Shown here: one piece after another, positions 43,888 through 53,514 of the stretch
Numbering within the stretch: position 1 is the first letter of the stretch
Layout: the number at the start of each line of letters is the position of its first letter
NCBI RefSeq assembly: GCF_900103735.1
Contig: NZ_FMXE01000031.1
Location: 1 to 63,204, forward strand
DNA from: Algoriphagus alkaliphilus
Lineage (GTDB): Bacteria > Bacteroidota > Bacteroidia > Cytophagales > Cyclobacteriaceae
Reading direction: 5' to 3'
Length of the DNA stretch: 63,204 bases
Notes under the pieces: generated by a model
The model's input: the letters and a program-made list of their open reading frames with translations, nothing else
What the model was told of the DNA's origin: nothing
The model's database searches: none
Translations under genes and position numbers: made by a program

Positions 43888-44697
43888 ATGGAAATGCTTG
43901 AATCGATAAAATTGTATATCCTCTACTATAAATCAGGCACTATACTGCCTTTGGGTAGAATATACGAGCCCTTACTCTGCGGAAATGGAAAGGGGATAGA
44001 AGATTTCCCATATTTGAGGGATGATGCCGGTATTCAGATCTCTGCAAAGAACGAGTTTTATAGCGAGTTGACCGGGATTTATTGGGTGTGGAAAAACACG
44101 AGTCAAGAAATCACAGGTTTTTGTCATTATAGGAGGTATTTTACCTGTCGTCAGGAGCCTTGGTATTATCGCTTAAAGTATTTTTTGACGCATCCATTTA
44201 ATGTCCAGCGTGGCCCCAATCCCCTGATATATGTCAATAATGTCAAAAAATATACGGATTGGATCTTAAACCAGAACGAGGCTGAGTGCATTCTTGAAGA
44301 AAATGATATTATCCTTCCGAGAGCCAGAGTGTTTAGGTATTCTTTAAAAAAACACTACCGGAAGTACCATTCTGCCGTCGATCTTGAGCTGATTGAGAAG
44401 ATCCTGGCAGAGAGTCATCCTGAATATGTCTCCACTTGGCGAAATGTTCTCGATGGAAATGTGTTGTATGCCAATAATATGTTTATCCTTAAATCTTCCC
44501 TTTATCAGGAATTTATGGCGTGGTGGTTTGATGTCTTATTCCGTTTTGAAAGCCGCACAGACTTGGAATCCTATATTGGCTACCAGAGAAGAATTCTTGG
44601 GTTTCTTGGAGAAAGATTATTGACACTTTGGGTTATTCATAAAGGCCTTAAAATAAAAGAATTACAGCTTTTGTATTTCAAAAAATTAAAAAAGTAA
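43888..44697 (+). CDS. DUF4422 glycosyltransferase-like protein
   Basis: About 269 residues from the start MEMLESIKLYILYYKSG. A TTG at 43843 would add 15 residues directly after the previous stop but looks unlikely. The motif YSELTGIYWVWKN and the HYRRYF that follows (EITGFCHYRRYF) are diagnostic of DUF4422. The middle part has IILPRARVFRYSLKKHY. These proteins make polysaccharides in host-associated and marine bacteria; the sugar is unknown. Confidence 0.82.
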   Translation: MEMLESIKLYILYYKSGTILPLGRIYEPLLCGNGKGIEDFPYLRDDAGIQISAKNEFYSELTGIYWVWKNTSQEITGFCHYRRYFTCRQEPWYYRLKYFLTHPFNVQRGPNPLIYVNNVKKYTDWILNQNEAECILEENDIILPRARVFRYSLKKHYRKYHSAVDLELIEKILAESHPEYVSTWRNVLDGNVLYANNMFILKSSLYQEFMAWWFDVLFRFESRTDLESYIGYQRRILGFLGERLLTLWVIHKGLKIKELQLLYFKKLKK

Positions 44698-44704
44698 AGC
44701 TTTC

Positions 44705-44736
44705 GTCCTAGTTTAAAGCTGTTAGGACTTTTTTTG
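44705..44736 (+). terminator. Terminator of the GT/DUF4422 pair
   Basis: GTCCTA and TAGGAC arms with a 12-base loop, followed by seven T. Confidence 0.8.
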
Positions 44737-44750
44737 TATAGGCTTAAGAT

Positions 44751-45494
44751 TTAGATGCCCAAAATCTTACACAGATTGGCACCCATTCGTTTTAAGCCAA
44801 TTTTGAGCGTTTTCACCCATTCTTTTTCATTTATTTTGAATCGGATTTTCCGATGATCTCCTAAATGTTTTACATAACCATTCACTAAAATCACGCCTCG
44901 AAACTGGTGTTTGTGAAAGTACTCGTTGCTAAGATCGATTTCATCGGGCCAGTTGGCATAGGGCTTAATCAATTCATAATCTTTGGTGCGGCGCAGTCCG
45001 GGATTAAAGGTAAACCCATGGAAGCCTCCCTGAAATCCTGTCTGCAAGTATTTGAATTGAGCTCCGTCCGTTGTCTGGAATATTTCCGATTCCAATGGGT
45101 GATTGTTGGTGTCGTTTTGTTCGCGAATCCAGACATTGATTACTTTTTCTTTTTCAAGCAAAACCGATAACGATTTTTCGATGAAACCAGGTTTGTAAAA
45201 GAGCCAGTCATCTTCACAGTGAAAAATAAATTCAGTTTTTACGTGGCTGTAGGCCCTGTCAATACTTCGGAGCTGACCCAGCTGTGGGTTGTTATATAAG
45301 ACCTTGAATTTTGTTTGGGGGAATTTTCGCAGAACATTATTCAGCTTTTCGATATCCGGACTATCTTCAATGATGATGTATTCTTCGATCGGATAAGTGT
45401 TGTATTGCAGGAAACTGTGGAGCGTTGGCTCCAGTAGATCGAAGCGTTTACAGCTTGTTAAAACGAATGTTATTTTTGGATGGCTGGAAGACAT
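44751..45494 (-). CDS. Glycosyltransferase, GT2-like
   Basis: A 247-residue GT-A fold protein: ITFVLTSCKRFDLLEPTLHS at the start, the YIIIEDSPD strand and FIFHCEDDWLFY, in which EDDW takes the place of the D-x-D. No membrane helices. Acceptor unknown. It is convergent with the DUF4422 gene, and a second GT gene lies upstream on the same strand; the two were probably acquired or kept together for surface-glycan synthesis. Confidence 0.78.
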   Translation of the reverse strand: MSSSHPKITFVLTSCKRFDLLEPTLHSFLQYNTYPIEEYIIIEDSPDIEKLNNVLRKFPQTKFKVLYNNPQLGQLRSIDRAYSHVKTEFIFHCEDDWLFYKPGFIEKSLSVLLEKEKVINVWIREQNDTNNHPLESEIFQTTDGAQFKYLQTGFQGGFHGFTFNPGLRRTKDYELIKPYANWPDEIDLSNEYFHKHQFRGVILVNGYVKHLGDHRKIRFKINEKEWVKTLKIGLKRMGANLCKILGI

Positions 45495-45576
45495 TTTCCC
45501 GATGTAAGTGTTAGATATTCCGATTAGTCGCTATTCGGTCAGTTAGTAAATTGCCATGAGTCTTTCTTTTGATTTT

Positions 45577-46365
45577 TTACCATCGCTTCTTTCTGACAAA
45601 TTTGTCATAAGCCCATCCGATGATTCCTTGAGGGGAAGGTTTAAAAATATTTTCGGAGTTGGATAAATTTTTATAATATTTCTTCTTAATCAATTCTTTT
45701 TCAGCCAAATAATGCTTCCCAAATTTATTCTGAATATTAAATTGGCTCAAACGTTTTTTCAATAGGTCGAAGCGGTCTAAAAGAAAATCAAGCTTGAGGC
45801 ATTTGTAATGGAGTAACTTGATGTCGTCTTTTCTGTAAAATTTCAGTGTCCCGGTTGGGTAACATTTGTGGCAGCCGATTTTATAGTTGATTTCATCAAT
45901 CATATTGGGATTAAATATGATGCATTTTCCAAGTAGCCTGTTGTCTTTAATGCCTGAGGTTATTTCCAGCAGACTATGCTCCGGATAGTCCTCTGCATAC
46001 ATATCAAATCCGTGAGGTTTAATAATACTAACGCCCTGGTTTTTAAGTTCATCCAGCTTGAAAATCAAGTCTGGATGGTATAGTATTTCATCGACATCGC
46101 AGACAATGACCCAATCGGCTTTACCTCGGCTTTCTTTCCAGATGTTGTTTTTGATCTGAATATAAATATCATCCCGTATTTCCCCATTCGAGGAATAATT
46201 TCTGACTTCTGCGTTTTTATACGAGCGAATAATTTCGGGAGAGCGATCATCCGATTCATTATCCAGGAAAATCATTTTTTCGCAGATCGGAGAATAATAA
46301 TCAAGAACATAGGGGAGTAGTTTCTCCTCGTTCCAGCAGATTGAATAATAATGAACTATGCTCAT
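45577..46365 (-). CDS. Glycosyltransferase family 2-like protein
   Basis: A 262-residue enzyme of the PF13704-like type: ICWNEEKLLPYVLDYY at the N-terminus, MIFLDNESDDRSPEII and WVIVCDVDEILYHP with D-x-D. The second half has HKCYPTGTLKFYRK, and a basic C-terminus. It probably adds a sugar to a surface glycan. It is upstream of the GT at 44751 on the same strand (82 bases apart). Confidence 0.82.
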   Translation of the reverse strand: MSIVHYYSICWNEEKLLPYVLDYYSPICEKMIFLDNESDDRSPEIIRSYKNAEVRNYSSNGEIRDDIYIQIKNNIWKESRGKADWVIVCDVDEILYHPDLIFKLDELKNQGVSIIKPHGFDMYAEDYPEHSLLEITSGIKDNRLLGKCIIFNPNMIDEINYKIGCHKCYPTGTLKFYRKDDIKLLHYKCLKLDFLLDRFDLLKKRLSQFNIQNKFGKHYLAEKELIKKKYYKNLSNSENIFKPSPQGIIGWAYDKFVRKKRW

Positions 46366-46498
46366 GAAAAGTAACCTATTGAATTGATCACAAAAGTAGA
46401 AAAATTATTTAGGGTCTGCCGTGAAAAGGTACAAAATGGTCTCACCTTGAAATGAGATTCAGATAGAATCCATTTTTGGAACTCTGATAGTTTTCAAT

Positions 46499-46527
46499 GA
46501 ACCCCGAGTTTCGTCGGGGTTCTTTTT
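46499..46527 (+). terminator. Orphan plus-strand terminator
   Basis: GAACCCCGA and TCGGGGTTC with a six-base loop followed by TTTTT. There is no plus-strand gene upstream, because the neighbour at 45577-46365 is on the minus strand. It may end a small RNA or antisense transcript. Confidence 0.7.
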
Positions 46528-46557
46528 GTTTACCTTTAGACCTGAGTATTCCTCCCA

Positions 46558-47565
46558 ATGAGATCTTCGAAATTCTTTTTTCTTTTCTTGCTTGGCATTA
46601 TTCCATTTTTCACCTTGGCTCAAAACCGCGGAGTGGATACCACTTACATCGATGAGCAGGAAGAAAAACTTGTCCTACGCCTTTACTCTTCGAAAAAGTA
46701 CACCGAATACCGAGTCGCAGATCCTCAATTGGTCTATTCTCCAAATACCGGTCTAAATACCGGGTTCGGAGCTACATTTCAAAAGTTCACCTTGAATCTG
46801 GCGGGGCCATTGGGGTTTCTGAACCCTCAGCGGGAAAAGGATTTTCCAAGAACAACTGATTTGCAAGTGCACATCTATCCGACCTTTTGGATCATCGATT
46901 TATTTGGACAATTTTACAATGGGTATAAGGTTGAGGGACCCGGCGAAGACAAGCTGGCGCGGGCAGATCTGAGTATTCGGAAATTTGGCGTAAATGCCAA
47001 CTATGTGTTTCATGGGGATAAAATATCACTAGCGGCGGCTTTTCAGCAATCTGCAATCCAGAAAAAATCCGCATTTTCTCCATTTATCGGCGCAGAGGCA
47101 TACTATGTTAAAGTTTCGGGAGATTCACTCGTACTTCCTGAATCCGATTTTACCACAAATCAAAATTACGAGCGAGCAGATTTTTTTCATATCGGTCCCA
47201 ATGCGGGGATGATCGGGACCTTGGTTTTTGGTAAAGGGTTTTTCCTGACAGGTTCAGCTGCTGCTAATCTTGGATTTTCAATTTCGACTCCCGATCAGGA
47301 AACGGCTGACAGAAACACCAAATTGAAACCCGGGTATTTTCTAAGAGGCTTTGCCGGCTACAATGGGCCACGCTTTTCCCTCAATCTTAATTACGTCTAT
47401 AAAAATCTTGCACTTGCTGAAGTGAATGAGTTGGGGCAAAGTATCAACACTGGTAACTATCGATTTATTTTTGCTTACAAAATCAATGCAGGGCCGAAGT
47501 TGTCCCAAAATTTTCCCAAGTACAATCCCATGAAAATCGTTCAGCGGATTTTTAAAAAAGACTAA
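46558..47565 (+). CDS. DUF4421 outer-membrane protein
   Basis: A 335-residue protein. Signal peptide ending at FTLAQ; the motif VDTTYIDEQEEKLVLRLYSSKKYTEY fits the DUF4421 family. The rest alternates strands with aromatic residues (YAFYNG-type) typical of a small outer-membrane beta barrel. No function is known. It stands between divergent genes with an orphan terminator in front. Confidence 0.8.
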   Translation: MRSSKFFFLFLLGIIPFFTLAQNRGVDTTYIDEQEEKLVLRLYSSKKYTEYRVADPQLVYSPNTGLNTGFGATFQKFTLNLAGPLGFLNPQREKDFPRTTDLQVHIYPTFWIIDLFGQFYNGYKVEGPGEDKLARADLSIRKFGVNANYVFHGDKISLAAAFQQSAIQKKSAFSPFIGAEAYYVKVSGDSLVLPESDFTTNQNYERADFFHIGPNAGMIGTLVFGKGFFLTGSAAANLGFSISTPDQETADRNTKLKPGYFLRGFAGYNGPRFSLNLNYVYKNLALAEVNELGQSINTGNYRFIFAYKINAGPKLSQNFPKYNPMKIVQRIFKKD

Positions 47566-47625
47566 TCTCGGCTGGCATGAATTTCTTTTTTAGCTTTGGG
47601 AAGGCATTATTAACACCTTTTCCCC

Positions 47626-49170
47626 ATGCAAGATCCTTTTGGAATTTCAGAATCATTAAAACATCTAGGCATTAAGCAAGAAAATCTCGGATCTTCTACT
47701 GGGGTTAACTGGTTGAAATCCAGTGAGTCCTACTTGTATTCTTTGTCACCGGCCGACGGGCAATTGATTGCTAAAGTTCAGCTATCAGATGCAGATGCCT
47801 ATGAGTCGATCATCAGTCAGGCGCAGATCGCTTTTGAAAAATGGCGACTCGTGCCGGCTCCTCAACGAGGCGAAATAGTCCGGGAAATCGGAAATGCCCT
47901 CCGTGAGGTGAAGTCCGATCTCGGCAAGCTCGTCTCCTATGAGATGGGTAAATCCTATCAGGAAGGTTTGGGGGAAGTTCAGGAAATGATTGACATCTGC
48001 GATTTTGCAGTAGGACTTTCCCGTCAATTATATGGGTTAACCATGCATTCTGAGCGTCCGGGGCACCGGATGTACGAGCAGTGGCATCCATTGGGAATTG
48101 TTGGGATTATTTCCGCATTCAATTTTCCCGTAGCAGTTTGGTCATGGAATGCTGCCTTGGCATGGGTATGTGGGGATGTCTGCTTGTGGAAACCTTCCGA
48201 AAAAGCCCCCCTTTCCGGTGTAGCTTGCCAACTGATTGTTGGGAAGATTTTTGCCAAGCATGGAATGCCGGAGGGAATTTCCAATCTGATCATCGGTGAT
48301 TATAAGATTGGAGAATTGATGTCTCATGATCCTCGAGTGCCTTTGGTTTCTGCGACAGGGTCTACCAGAATGGGGAAATTAGTAGGGAAAGCTGTCGGGG
48401 AACGGCTTGGAAGATCCTTGCTCGAACTTGGAGGAAATAATGCCATTATCATCACCGAAAACGCAGATTTGGACATCGCTATTCGGGGTGCCTTGTTCGG
48501 GGCTGTGGGTACAGCAGGACAACGCTGCACAACCACACGCCGCTTAATCGTTCAGGAGAATGTCTATGAAGAAGTGAAATCCCGATTGGCGGGTGCTTTT
48601 TCCAAATTGGTTATCGGGAATCCGTTAGATGAAAAAAATCATGTCGGGCCACTGATTGATCAGGACGCGGTGAAAGGGTATTTGACTGCAATTGATAAAG
48701 TAAAAGCGGAAGGAGGAAAAGCTGTGGTAGACGGCGGCGTTCTTTCAGGAGAAGGGTTTGAATCGGGATGTTATGTGAAACCAGCCATCTTTGAGGCCGA
48801 AAACCACTTTGAAATAGTGCAGCATGAGACTTTTGCACCCATCCTTTATTTGATCAAATACAAAACTTTGCCTGAAGCCATTGCCTTGCAAAACAGTGTT
48901 CCTCAAGGACTTTCTTCTGCTATTATGACTATGAATATGCGGGAGGCGGAAGCTTTTCTTTCAGCGGCAGGTTCAGATTGCGGGATTGCCAATGTCAATA
49001 TCGGAACTTCCGGTGCAGAGATTGGCGGAGCTTTTGGTGGAGAAAAAGAAACCGGTGGGGGACGAGAATCCGGATCTGATGCTTGGAAAGCATACATGCG
49101 TAGACAGACCAATACGATCAATTACTCGACTTCTTTGCCTTTAGCCCAAGGGATCAAATTTGATATTTGA
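47626..49170 (+). CDS. Aldehyde dehydrogenase, ALDH7 family (aminoadipate semialdehyde type)
   Basis: A 514-residue NAD-dependent aldehyde dehydrogenase. Conserved parts are PFGISESLKHLGI at the start, MYEQWHPLGIVGIISAFNFP, the catalytic glutamate in LLELGGNNAI, and the catalytic cysteine in GTAGQRCTTTRR. These patterns match ALDH7A1/AmaB, which oxidises alpha-aminoadipate semialdehyde in lysine breakdown. The exact substrate is inference. TAGCTTTG at 47591-47598 is a good -7 box. Confidence 0.9.
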   Translation: MQDPFGISESLKHLGIKQENLGSSTGVNWLKSSESYLYSLSPADGQLIAKVQLSDADAYESIISQAQIAFEKWRLVPAPQRGEIVREIGNALREVKSDLGKLVSYEMGKSYQEGLGEVQEMIDICDFAVGLSRQLYGLTMHSERPGHRMYEQWHPLGIVGIISAFNFPVAVWSWNAALAWVCGDVCLWKPSEKAPLSGVACQLIVGKIFAKHGMPEGISNLIIGDYKIGELMSHDPRVPLVSATGSTRMGKLVGKAVGERLGRSLLELGGNNAIIITENADLDIAIRGALFGAVGTAGQRCTTTRRLIVQENVYEEVKSRLAGAFSKLVIGNPLDEKNHVGPLIDQDAVKGYLTAIDKVKAEGGKAVVDGGVLSGEGFESGCYVKPAIFEAENHFEIVQHETFAPILYLIKYKTLPEAIALQNSVPQGLSSAIMTMNMREAEAFLSAAGSDCGIANVNIGTSGAEIGGAFGGEKETGGGRESGSDAWKAYMRRQTNTINYSTSLPLAQGIKFDI

Positions 49171-49204
49171 GATGAAGTATCTAGACGTAAGTATCAAGAT
49201 TTAA

Positions 49205-49243
49205 GACAGCTTCGAGTTGGTAAAATGCGAAGAAGAAGCTGTC
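49205..49243 (+). terminator. Hairpin after ALDH7 gene
   Basis: GACAGCTTC and GAAGCTGTC arms (9 base pairs, 21-base loop), 35 bases after the stop. There is only a weak T run. Confidence 0.5.
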
Positions 49244-49850
49244 TCTTAAGTATCGATTGTCACATTGAGTCTTAAATATTCCGCAAACATACAAAAAGGG
49301 AATGACGGGGTTTTGCACACCAAGTAAGTCAATAAATGTAAAACCACGTTTGATTTAACCTGCGTAAACTAAACATCGATCGGAAGGGCGCGGTGGGAGG
49401 ATTTGCCAGCGAGCCAGCGTTCGGCCTTGTGCGGTGAGGACCGAGTGTTAAGAATCTCTCCAGTGGAGAGATTTAGCGAGGGGCCAGCTTGCAGGGTTGC
49501 GCAAATCTTGACCTTTTTCCTCCCCTACACCTGGCTACTAGCTAAAACTGTCCACTGGACTGTTTTTATACGCTAGTTCCTGGGTCAAGCCAAAAGAACG
49601 AAGAAAACGAATAACCTAACCTAAACTTAAAACCAGAATTAACTGGTTTCTGGCGAGAAATCAGAATTCATGAAATCGAAATATAATTTTGAATAATTAG
49701 AAAAAACAAAATTTAACACAATCTGTCATTGGTGGCATGGTCGAAATGTGGCCTAATTTACTGGAAATGGCCTTCGACTCCGTTCAGGCTGACACTGGAA
49801 TTTTTTTTGAGACAGCCTCTTCTTCCAATCTTCCATACCTCCATTCTTCT
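49244..49850. repeat. Non-coding region with short hairpin repeats
   Basis: No supported gene in about 600 bases. It holds AATCTCTCC-AGT-GGAGAGATT (49453-49473), AAAACTGTCCACTGGACTGTTTT (49544-49566), a GC-richer segment at 49380-49520, and a CCTTCGACTCCGTTCAGGCTG copy (49771-49791) related to 38997. It looks like accumulated dispersed repeat or mobile-element debris. Confidence 0.5.
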
Positions 49851-50798
49851 TTACTTCATTTCCAAAAGTACTTTTTTGACCTCTTGGAGTTCAGCGATTT
49901 TTTCAGCACTTATTTGAGGATATTCCAGATCCATCCGTTCCAATGCACTGATGATCGCTGCGGCAATGCCAATCCTTGCGTAGGATTTGTTATCTGCCGG
50001 GATGACATACCAAGGCGAGTCTTTGGTTGAGGTGTTTTTGATCATTTCCTCATAGGCTTCCTGATATTGGCCCCAATATGCTCGCTCTTTGACATCTCCG
50101 GTGCTGAATTTCCAGTTTTTTGAGGGATCGTCTATTCTGTCGATGAATCGTTGTTTTTGCTCATCCTTAGATACGTGTAGAAAAATCTTGATGACCACAG
50201 TTCCATTACGGCAGAGGTATTTTTCAAAATTCCGGATATCCTCATAACGCTGCTTCCAGATATTTTTGTTGATTAATTTTGGTGGTAGTTTTTGGTTCTT
50301 CAGAATTGCCTCGTGTACTTTTACAATCAAAACCTCTTCATAGTATGACCGATTGAAAATGCCGATTCGGCCTCGCTCGGGAAGTCGTTTGAAGCACCTC
50401 CAGAGAAAATCATGATCCAATTCCTCCGCACTGGGAGCCTTGAAAGAAGACACCTGACAGCCTTGTGGATTGATTCCGGACATCACATGCTTGATCCCGC
50501 CGTCCTTTCCTGCCGCATCCATAGCTTGGAATATCACAAGTAAAGAATAATTATCCTGTGTGTATAGAATGTCCTGAAGTGTTGCCAGTGCCTGAATACC
50601 CTGTTCAAGTGCTTCTTTGACCAATGGCTTATCTTCAGGACCAAGTGTCATTTTGGGTTGAGTAGAGTAGTCCTTCAGCCTGAATTTCTTTCCATCTCCC
50701 ACGTAATATTTCTTAGCAAATTTTTTAGCCCTTATGACAAGCTCCTTTTTGCTGAGATTTTTGAGGTTTTTAATTTGCTCTTCGCCACTGTTTATCAT
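49851..50798 (-). CDS. Polyphosphate kinase 2-family nucleotide phosphotransferase
   Basis: A 315-residue PPK2 enzyme with Walker A-like VIFQAMDAAGKDGGIKHV (near 92-110), the lid NRSYYEEVL and the Walker B-like VIKIFLHVSKDEQKQRF. It phosphorylates nucleoside mono- or diphosphates with polyphosphate or the reverse. The length fits single-domain class II or III enzymes; substrate choice cannot be told. It stands alone on the minus strand. Confidence 0.92.
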   Translation of the reverse strand: MINSGEEQIKNLKNLSKKELVIRAKKFAKKYYVGDGKKFRLKDYSTQPKMTLGPEDKPLVKEALEQGIQALATLQDILYTQDNYSLLVIFQAMDAAGKDGGIKHVMSGINPQGCQVSSFKAPSAEELDHDFLWRCFKRLPERGRIGIFNRSYYEEVLIVKVHEAILKNQKLPPKLINKNIWKQRYEDIRNFEKYLCRNGTVVIKIFLHVSKDEQKQRFIDRIDDPSKNWKFSTGDVKERAYWGQYQEAYEEMIKNTSTKDSPWYVIPADNKSYARIGIAAAIISALERMDLEYPQISAEKIAELQEVKKVLLEMK

Positions 50799-51131
50799 GA
50801 TGGATAATTTTAAGGTTATAGTTGTAGGAATATTTTCAGCTGTTCAGTATTTATAGCTAGCGCATCCCGAGAGCCAGCTAGTATGGGGGATCTCGCAGGG
50901 TTGAAAATTATTCCACGCTGTGATACTCGCGTCATGCGTGAGTTCTTAAAATTCAACTACCGTACTTTGGAAAATGCCCCAATTACCTTTTCTTTAGAAA
51001 TCAATTTTTTAAAAAGATTGCTAGCGTAATAGAAGGAAATTAAGGTAACGATTTAGAAAATAGAAAACGAAGTCAAAAGGCCAAAATGAATAAAAGCTTA
51101 GCTTTGATTTCTTTTTTAAATACTACCAATC
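50799..51131. other. Intergenic region between divergent ppk2 and pfkA
   Basis: No gene is seen. TAGCTTTG at 51099-51106 is a -7 box for pfkA. A GC-richer stretch at 50860-50940 resembles the repeat debris near 49480. Confidence 0.5.
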
Positions 51132-52223
51132 ATGAAAAAATTACTAGTTACAACAGGTGGAGGGGATTGCCCGGGTTTGAATGCTGTAATCAGAGGAATT
51201 GTTAAGCGTGCTTCACTAGAAAGCGACTGGGAAATATGGGGGAGTTTTGAGGCCTTAAACGGTGTCATGGAGGAACCAATGCGGCTTACTAAATTGGAGG
51301 AAAGCACGGTGTCCGGGATTCATGTCAGAGGAGGAACGATCCTCGGTACTACCAATAAAGGCAACCCCCTGAGTTTTCCTGAAAAGCAAGCTGATGGGAC
51401 AACGAAAATTGTCAATCGAATCCCCTGGCTTGTGGATCGCCTGAAATCTAAAGGATTTGATGCTGTGATCAATATTGGAGGTGACGGCTCTCAGGCTATT
51501 TCTCAAGCGATGTTTGAATTAGGCATGCCTGTAGTGGGTGTGCCAAAAACCATCGATAATGACCTGAGCTCTACTGATTTTACATTTGGGTTTCAGACTG
51601 CAGTTCAGACTGCTTCGGATTCATTTGACCGACTTGTGACTACTGCGAGCAGTCATCATCGGGTGATGATCATGGAAGTGATGGGACGAAATGCAGGCTG
51701 GATTGCCTTGTACACTGCCATTTCAGGCGGTGCGGAGATTTGTCTCATTCCTGAGATTCCCTTTGATCTCAATGTCGTGGTCGATCGGATAAGAAGTAGG
51801 TATAACAATGGACGGGGATTCGTCAATATTGTAATTGCTGAAGGAGCGCATGCCAAGGAAGGTTCGATTACTGCTACAGTAGGCGAGGAAGGCAGGATTG
51901 CCGTTCGATTGGGGGGAGTTTGCTATACGCTGAGTCAGCAGTTGAAAGATGCCGGAGTCGAGGCAGACATTCGTGAGACAGTACTCGGCCATACACAGCG
52001 TGGAGGAACGCCGATTGCTTTTGACCGTGTGATAGCTTCAGTTTTTGGAGTAAAAGCAATGGAATTGGTTCTTGCTGAAAAATTCGGACAACTGGTGGTG
52101 CTGCAAAACAATGATTACACTTCAGTTCCGATCAAGGAAGCAATCAGCGCATACAATGTGGTCGATCCAAATGGGACCTTGGTTCAGGCGGCGAAAGGAT
52201 TGGGGATCTCTTTTGGTGATTGA
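51132..52223 (+). CDS. pfkA: 6-phosphofructokinase
   Basis: A 363-residue group-A phosphofructokinase: GGGDCPGLNAVIRGIV at the start, GGDGSQ near 117 (Gly at the position that is Asp in pyrophosphate enzymes, so ATP use is likely), PKTIDNDLSSTDFTFG with the catalytic Asp, MEVMGRNAGWIAL, and GHTQRGGTP. The Gly/Lys pair (GGDGS with PKTIDND) is that of the mixed-substrate clade. It phosphorylates fructose 6-phosphate in glycolysis. Confidence 0.93.
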   Translation: MKKLLVTTGGGDCPGLNAVIRGIVKRASLESDWEIWGSFEALNGVMEEPMRLTKLEESTVSGIHVRGGTILGTTNKGNPLSFPEKQADGTTKIVNRIPWLVDRLKSKGFDAVINIGGDGSQAISQAMFELGMPVVGVPKTIDNDLSSTDFTFGFQTAVQTASDSFDRLVTTASSHHRVMIMEVMGRNAGWIALYTAISGGAEICLIPEIPFDLNVVVDRIRSRYNNGRGFVNIVIAEGAHAKEGSITATVGEEGRIAVRLGGVCYTLSQQLKDAGVEADIRETVLGHTQRGGTPIAFDRVIASVFGVKAMELVLAEKFGQLVVLQNNDYTSVPIKEAISAYNVVDPNGTLVQAAKGLGISFGD

Positions 52224-52435
52224 AAATAATTCCAATATATATCTTGTACCCCCTAAATACCTGCTGTTAATATTATGTTTCAACCTAATTTCCTTTTGCC
52301 CACTCCCCATCTTCTGAGGGCATTAAAGAATCATCAATCTTCCTGATTCTGGTTTTTTTCAGTCATGGGATCCCGGTAGACCTGGTGCCGGAAGTTTATT
52401 CTAATTTGGCGAGTGGAGCGCTCAACGGGTACTGA

Positions 52436-52915
52436 AATTTTAACGCGCAGGATAAAGTTCTATGTTTCTACAAGCGGGTGTATCTGGGCTGCATCCGTGC
52501 AGTGGATTTTCTGGTTTCCTTGCCTAAATATGATGGACAGAATCTCGGGGTACAGGGTGGGAGCCAAGGAGGAGCCTTATCGATTATTACTGCCGCATTG
52601 GATCCAAGGATCAATTACCTCGTTGCTTATTATCCCGCACTCAGCGATATGACCGGCTATTTAAATAAAAGAGCCGGAGGCTGGCCCCATATTTTTGCAG
52701 ACAGCAATCTCAAATATTATAACAATCCGAAAGTGATTGAGACGCTCAGTTATTATGACGTTGTGAATTTTGCCAGAATCTTAAAAACACCGGGATTTTA
52801 TTCTTGGGGATACAATGACGATACCTGCCCACCGACTTCTTTCTACGCTGCATACAATCAAATCAAGGCTCCAAAAGAGGTCTTTGTAATTCCCGAAACA
52901 GGTCATTGGAAATTA
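52436..52915 (+). pseudogene. Fragment of acetyl xylan esterase (AXE1 family)
   Basis: In-frame sequence FYKRVYLGCIRAVDFL, GVQGGSQGGALSI (nucleophile serine), DDTCPPTSF (aspartate) and PETGHW (histidine) matches the C-terminal half of acetyl xylan esterase / cephalosporin-C deacetylase. The N-terminal half is missing, with an in-frame TGA at 52433-52435, and the end is cut at the histidine motif, where it runs into the next fragment. The intact enzyme would deacetylate xylan or sugars; this one cannot be made. Confidence 0.8.
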
Positions 52916-53124
52916 CTTCCACTATTCCATGCCGTTCCAAAGAGGACAGTGCCCAAAATGACTGATCCTGCGCCGGCGCCTAACATGATCAAACCTGTTT
53001 TTTTCTGTTTTTCACTTTGACGGAGGTATTCCTCCATTAATATTTTGTTTTCTTGACTTTGTTGGGCCTGGATCCTTGGCAGAAAAAGCGAAAAGGCGAC
53101 AATTATGAGGAAAAATTTACGCAT
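52903..53124 (-). pseudogene. Small secreted protein fragment, truncated at its C-terminus
   Basis: 73 codons: a signal peptide MRKFFLIIVAFSLFLPRIQAQ, a helix SQENKILMEEYLRQSEKQKK and a second hydrophobic helix GLIMLGAGAGSVILGTVLFG. It runs straight into the end of the AXE fragment on the other strand and stops there, so it is probably the beginning of a longer membrane-anchored protein. The function is unknown. Confidence 0.6.
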
Positions 53125-53514
53125 ATAGTTGTTAAAGGAAAGACTTAGAAATCAATGATGCATTAAGTTATTCCAAGATTTTTAAAAGTACTACTCAAAC
53201 CTATTTTTTTAATCACTTTTGAATTATGAGCCAATGCCTTTTGAAATCAATTTTTGAAAGGCAGCTGATCTATTTTTTATTCAAATCCGGCTCTAATAGT
53301 TGATGTGCTGAAACCAATGCTCCGACAATGTCAGAAATGCTCACAATGTGAAAATAACAAGGAAGGAGTTTTATCGTCATTTTTGCGGATTAAAAGTTAG
53401 TTTTTTGATTTCAAGAAAGATTATTGAGCTGTTTTATAAATAAATAGTAGATAGTTCTGTCTATTCTGAAAAATAGCTAACTTCTCGTAATTTTTAACGA
53501 AGACCTTTAAGAAT
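53125..53514. other. AT-rich intergenic region before the PAS gene
   Basis: No gene or clear repeat can be seen in about 390 bases. It probably holds the promoters of the divergent genes. Confidence 0.5.
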
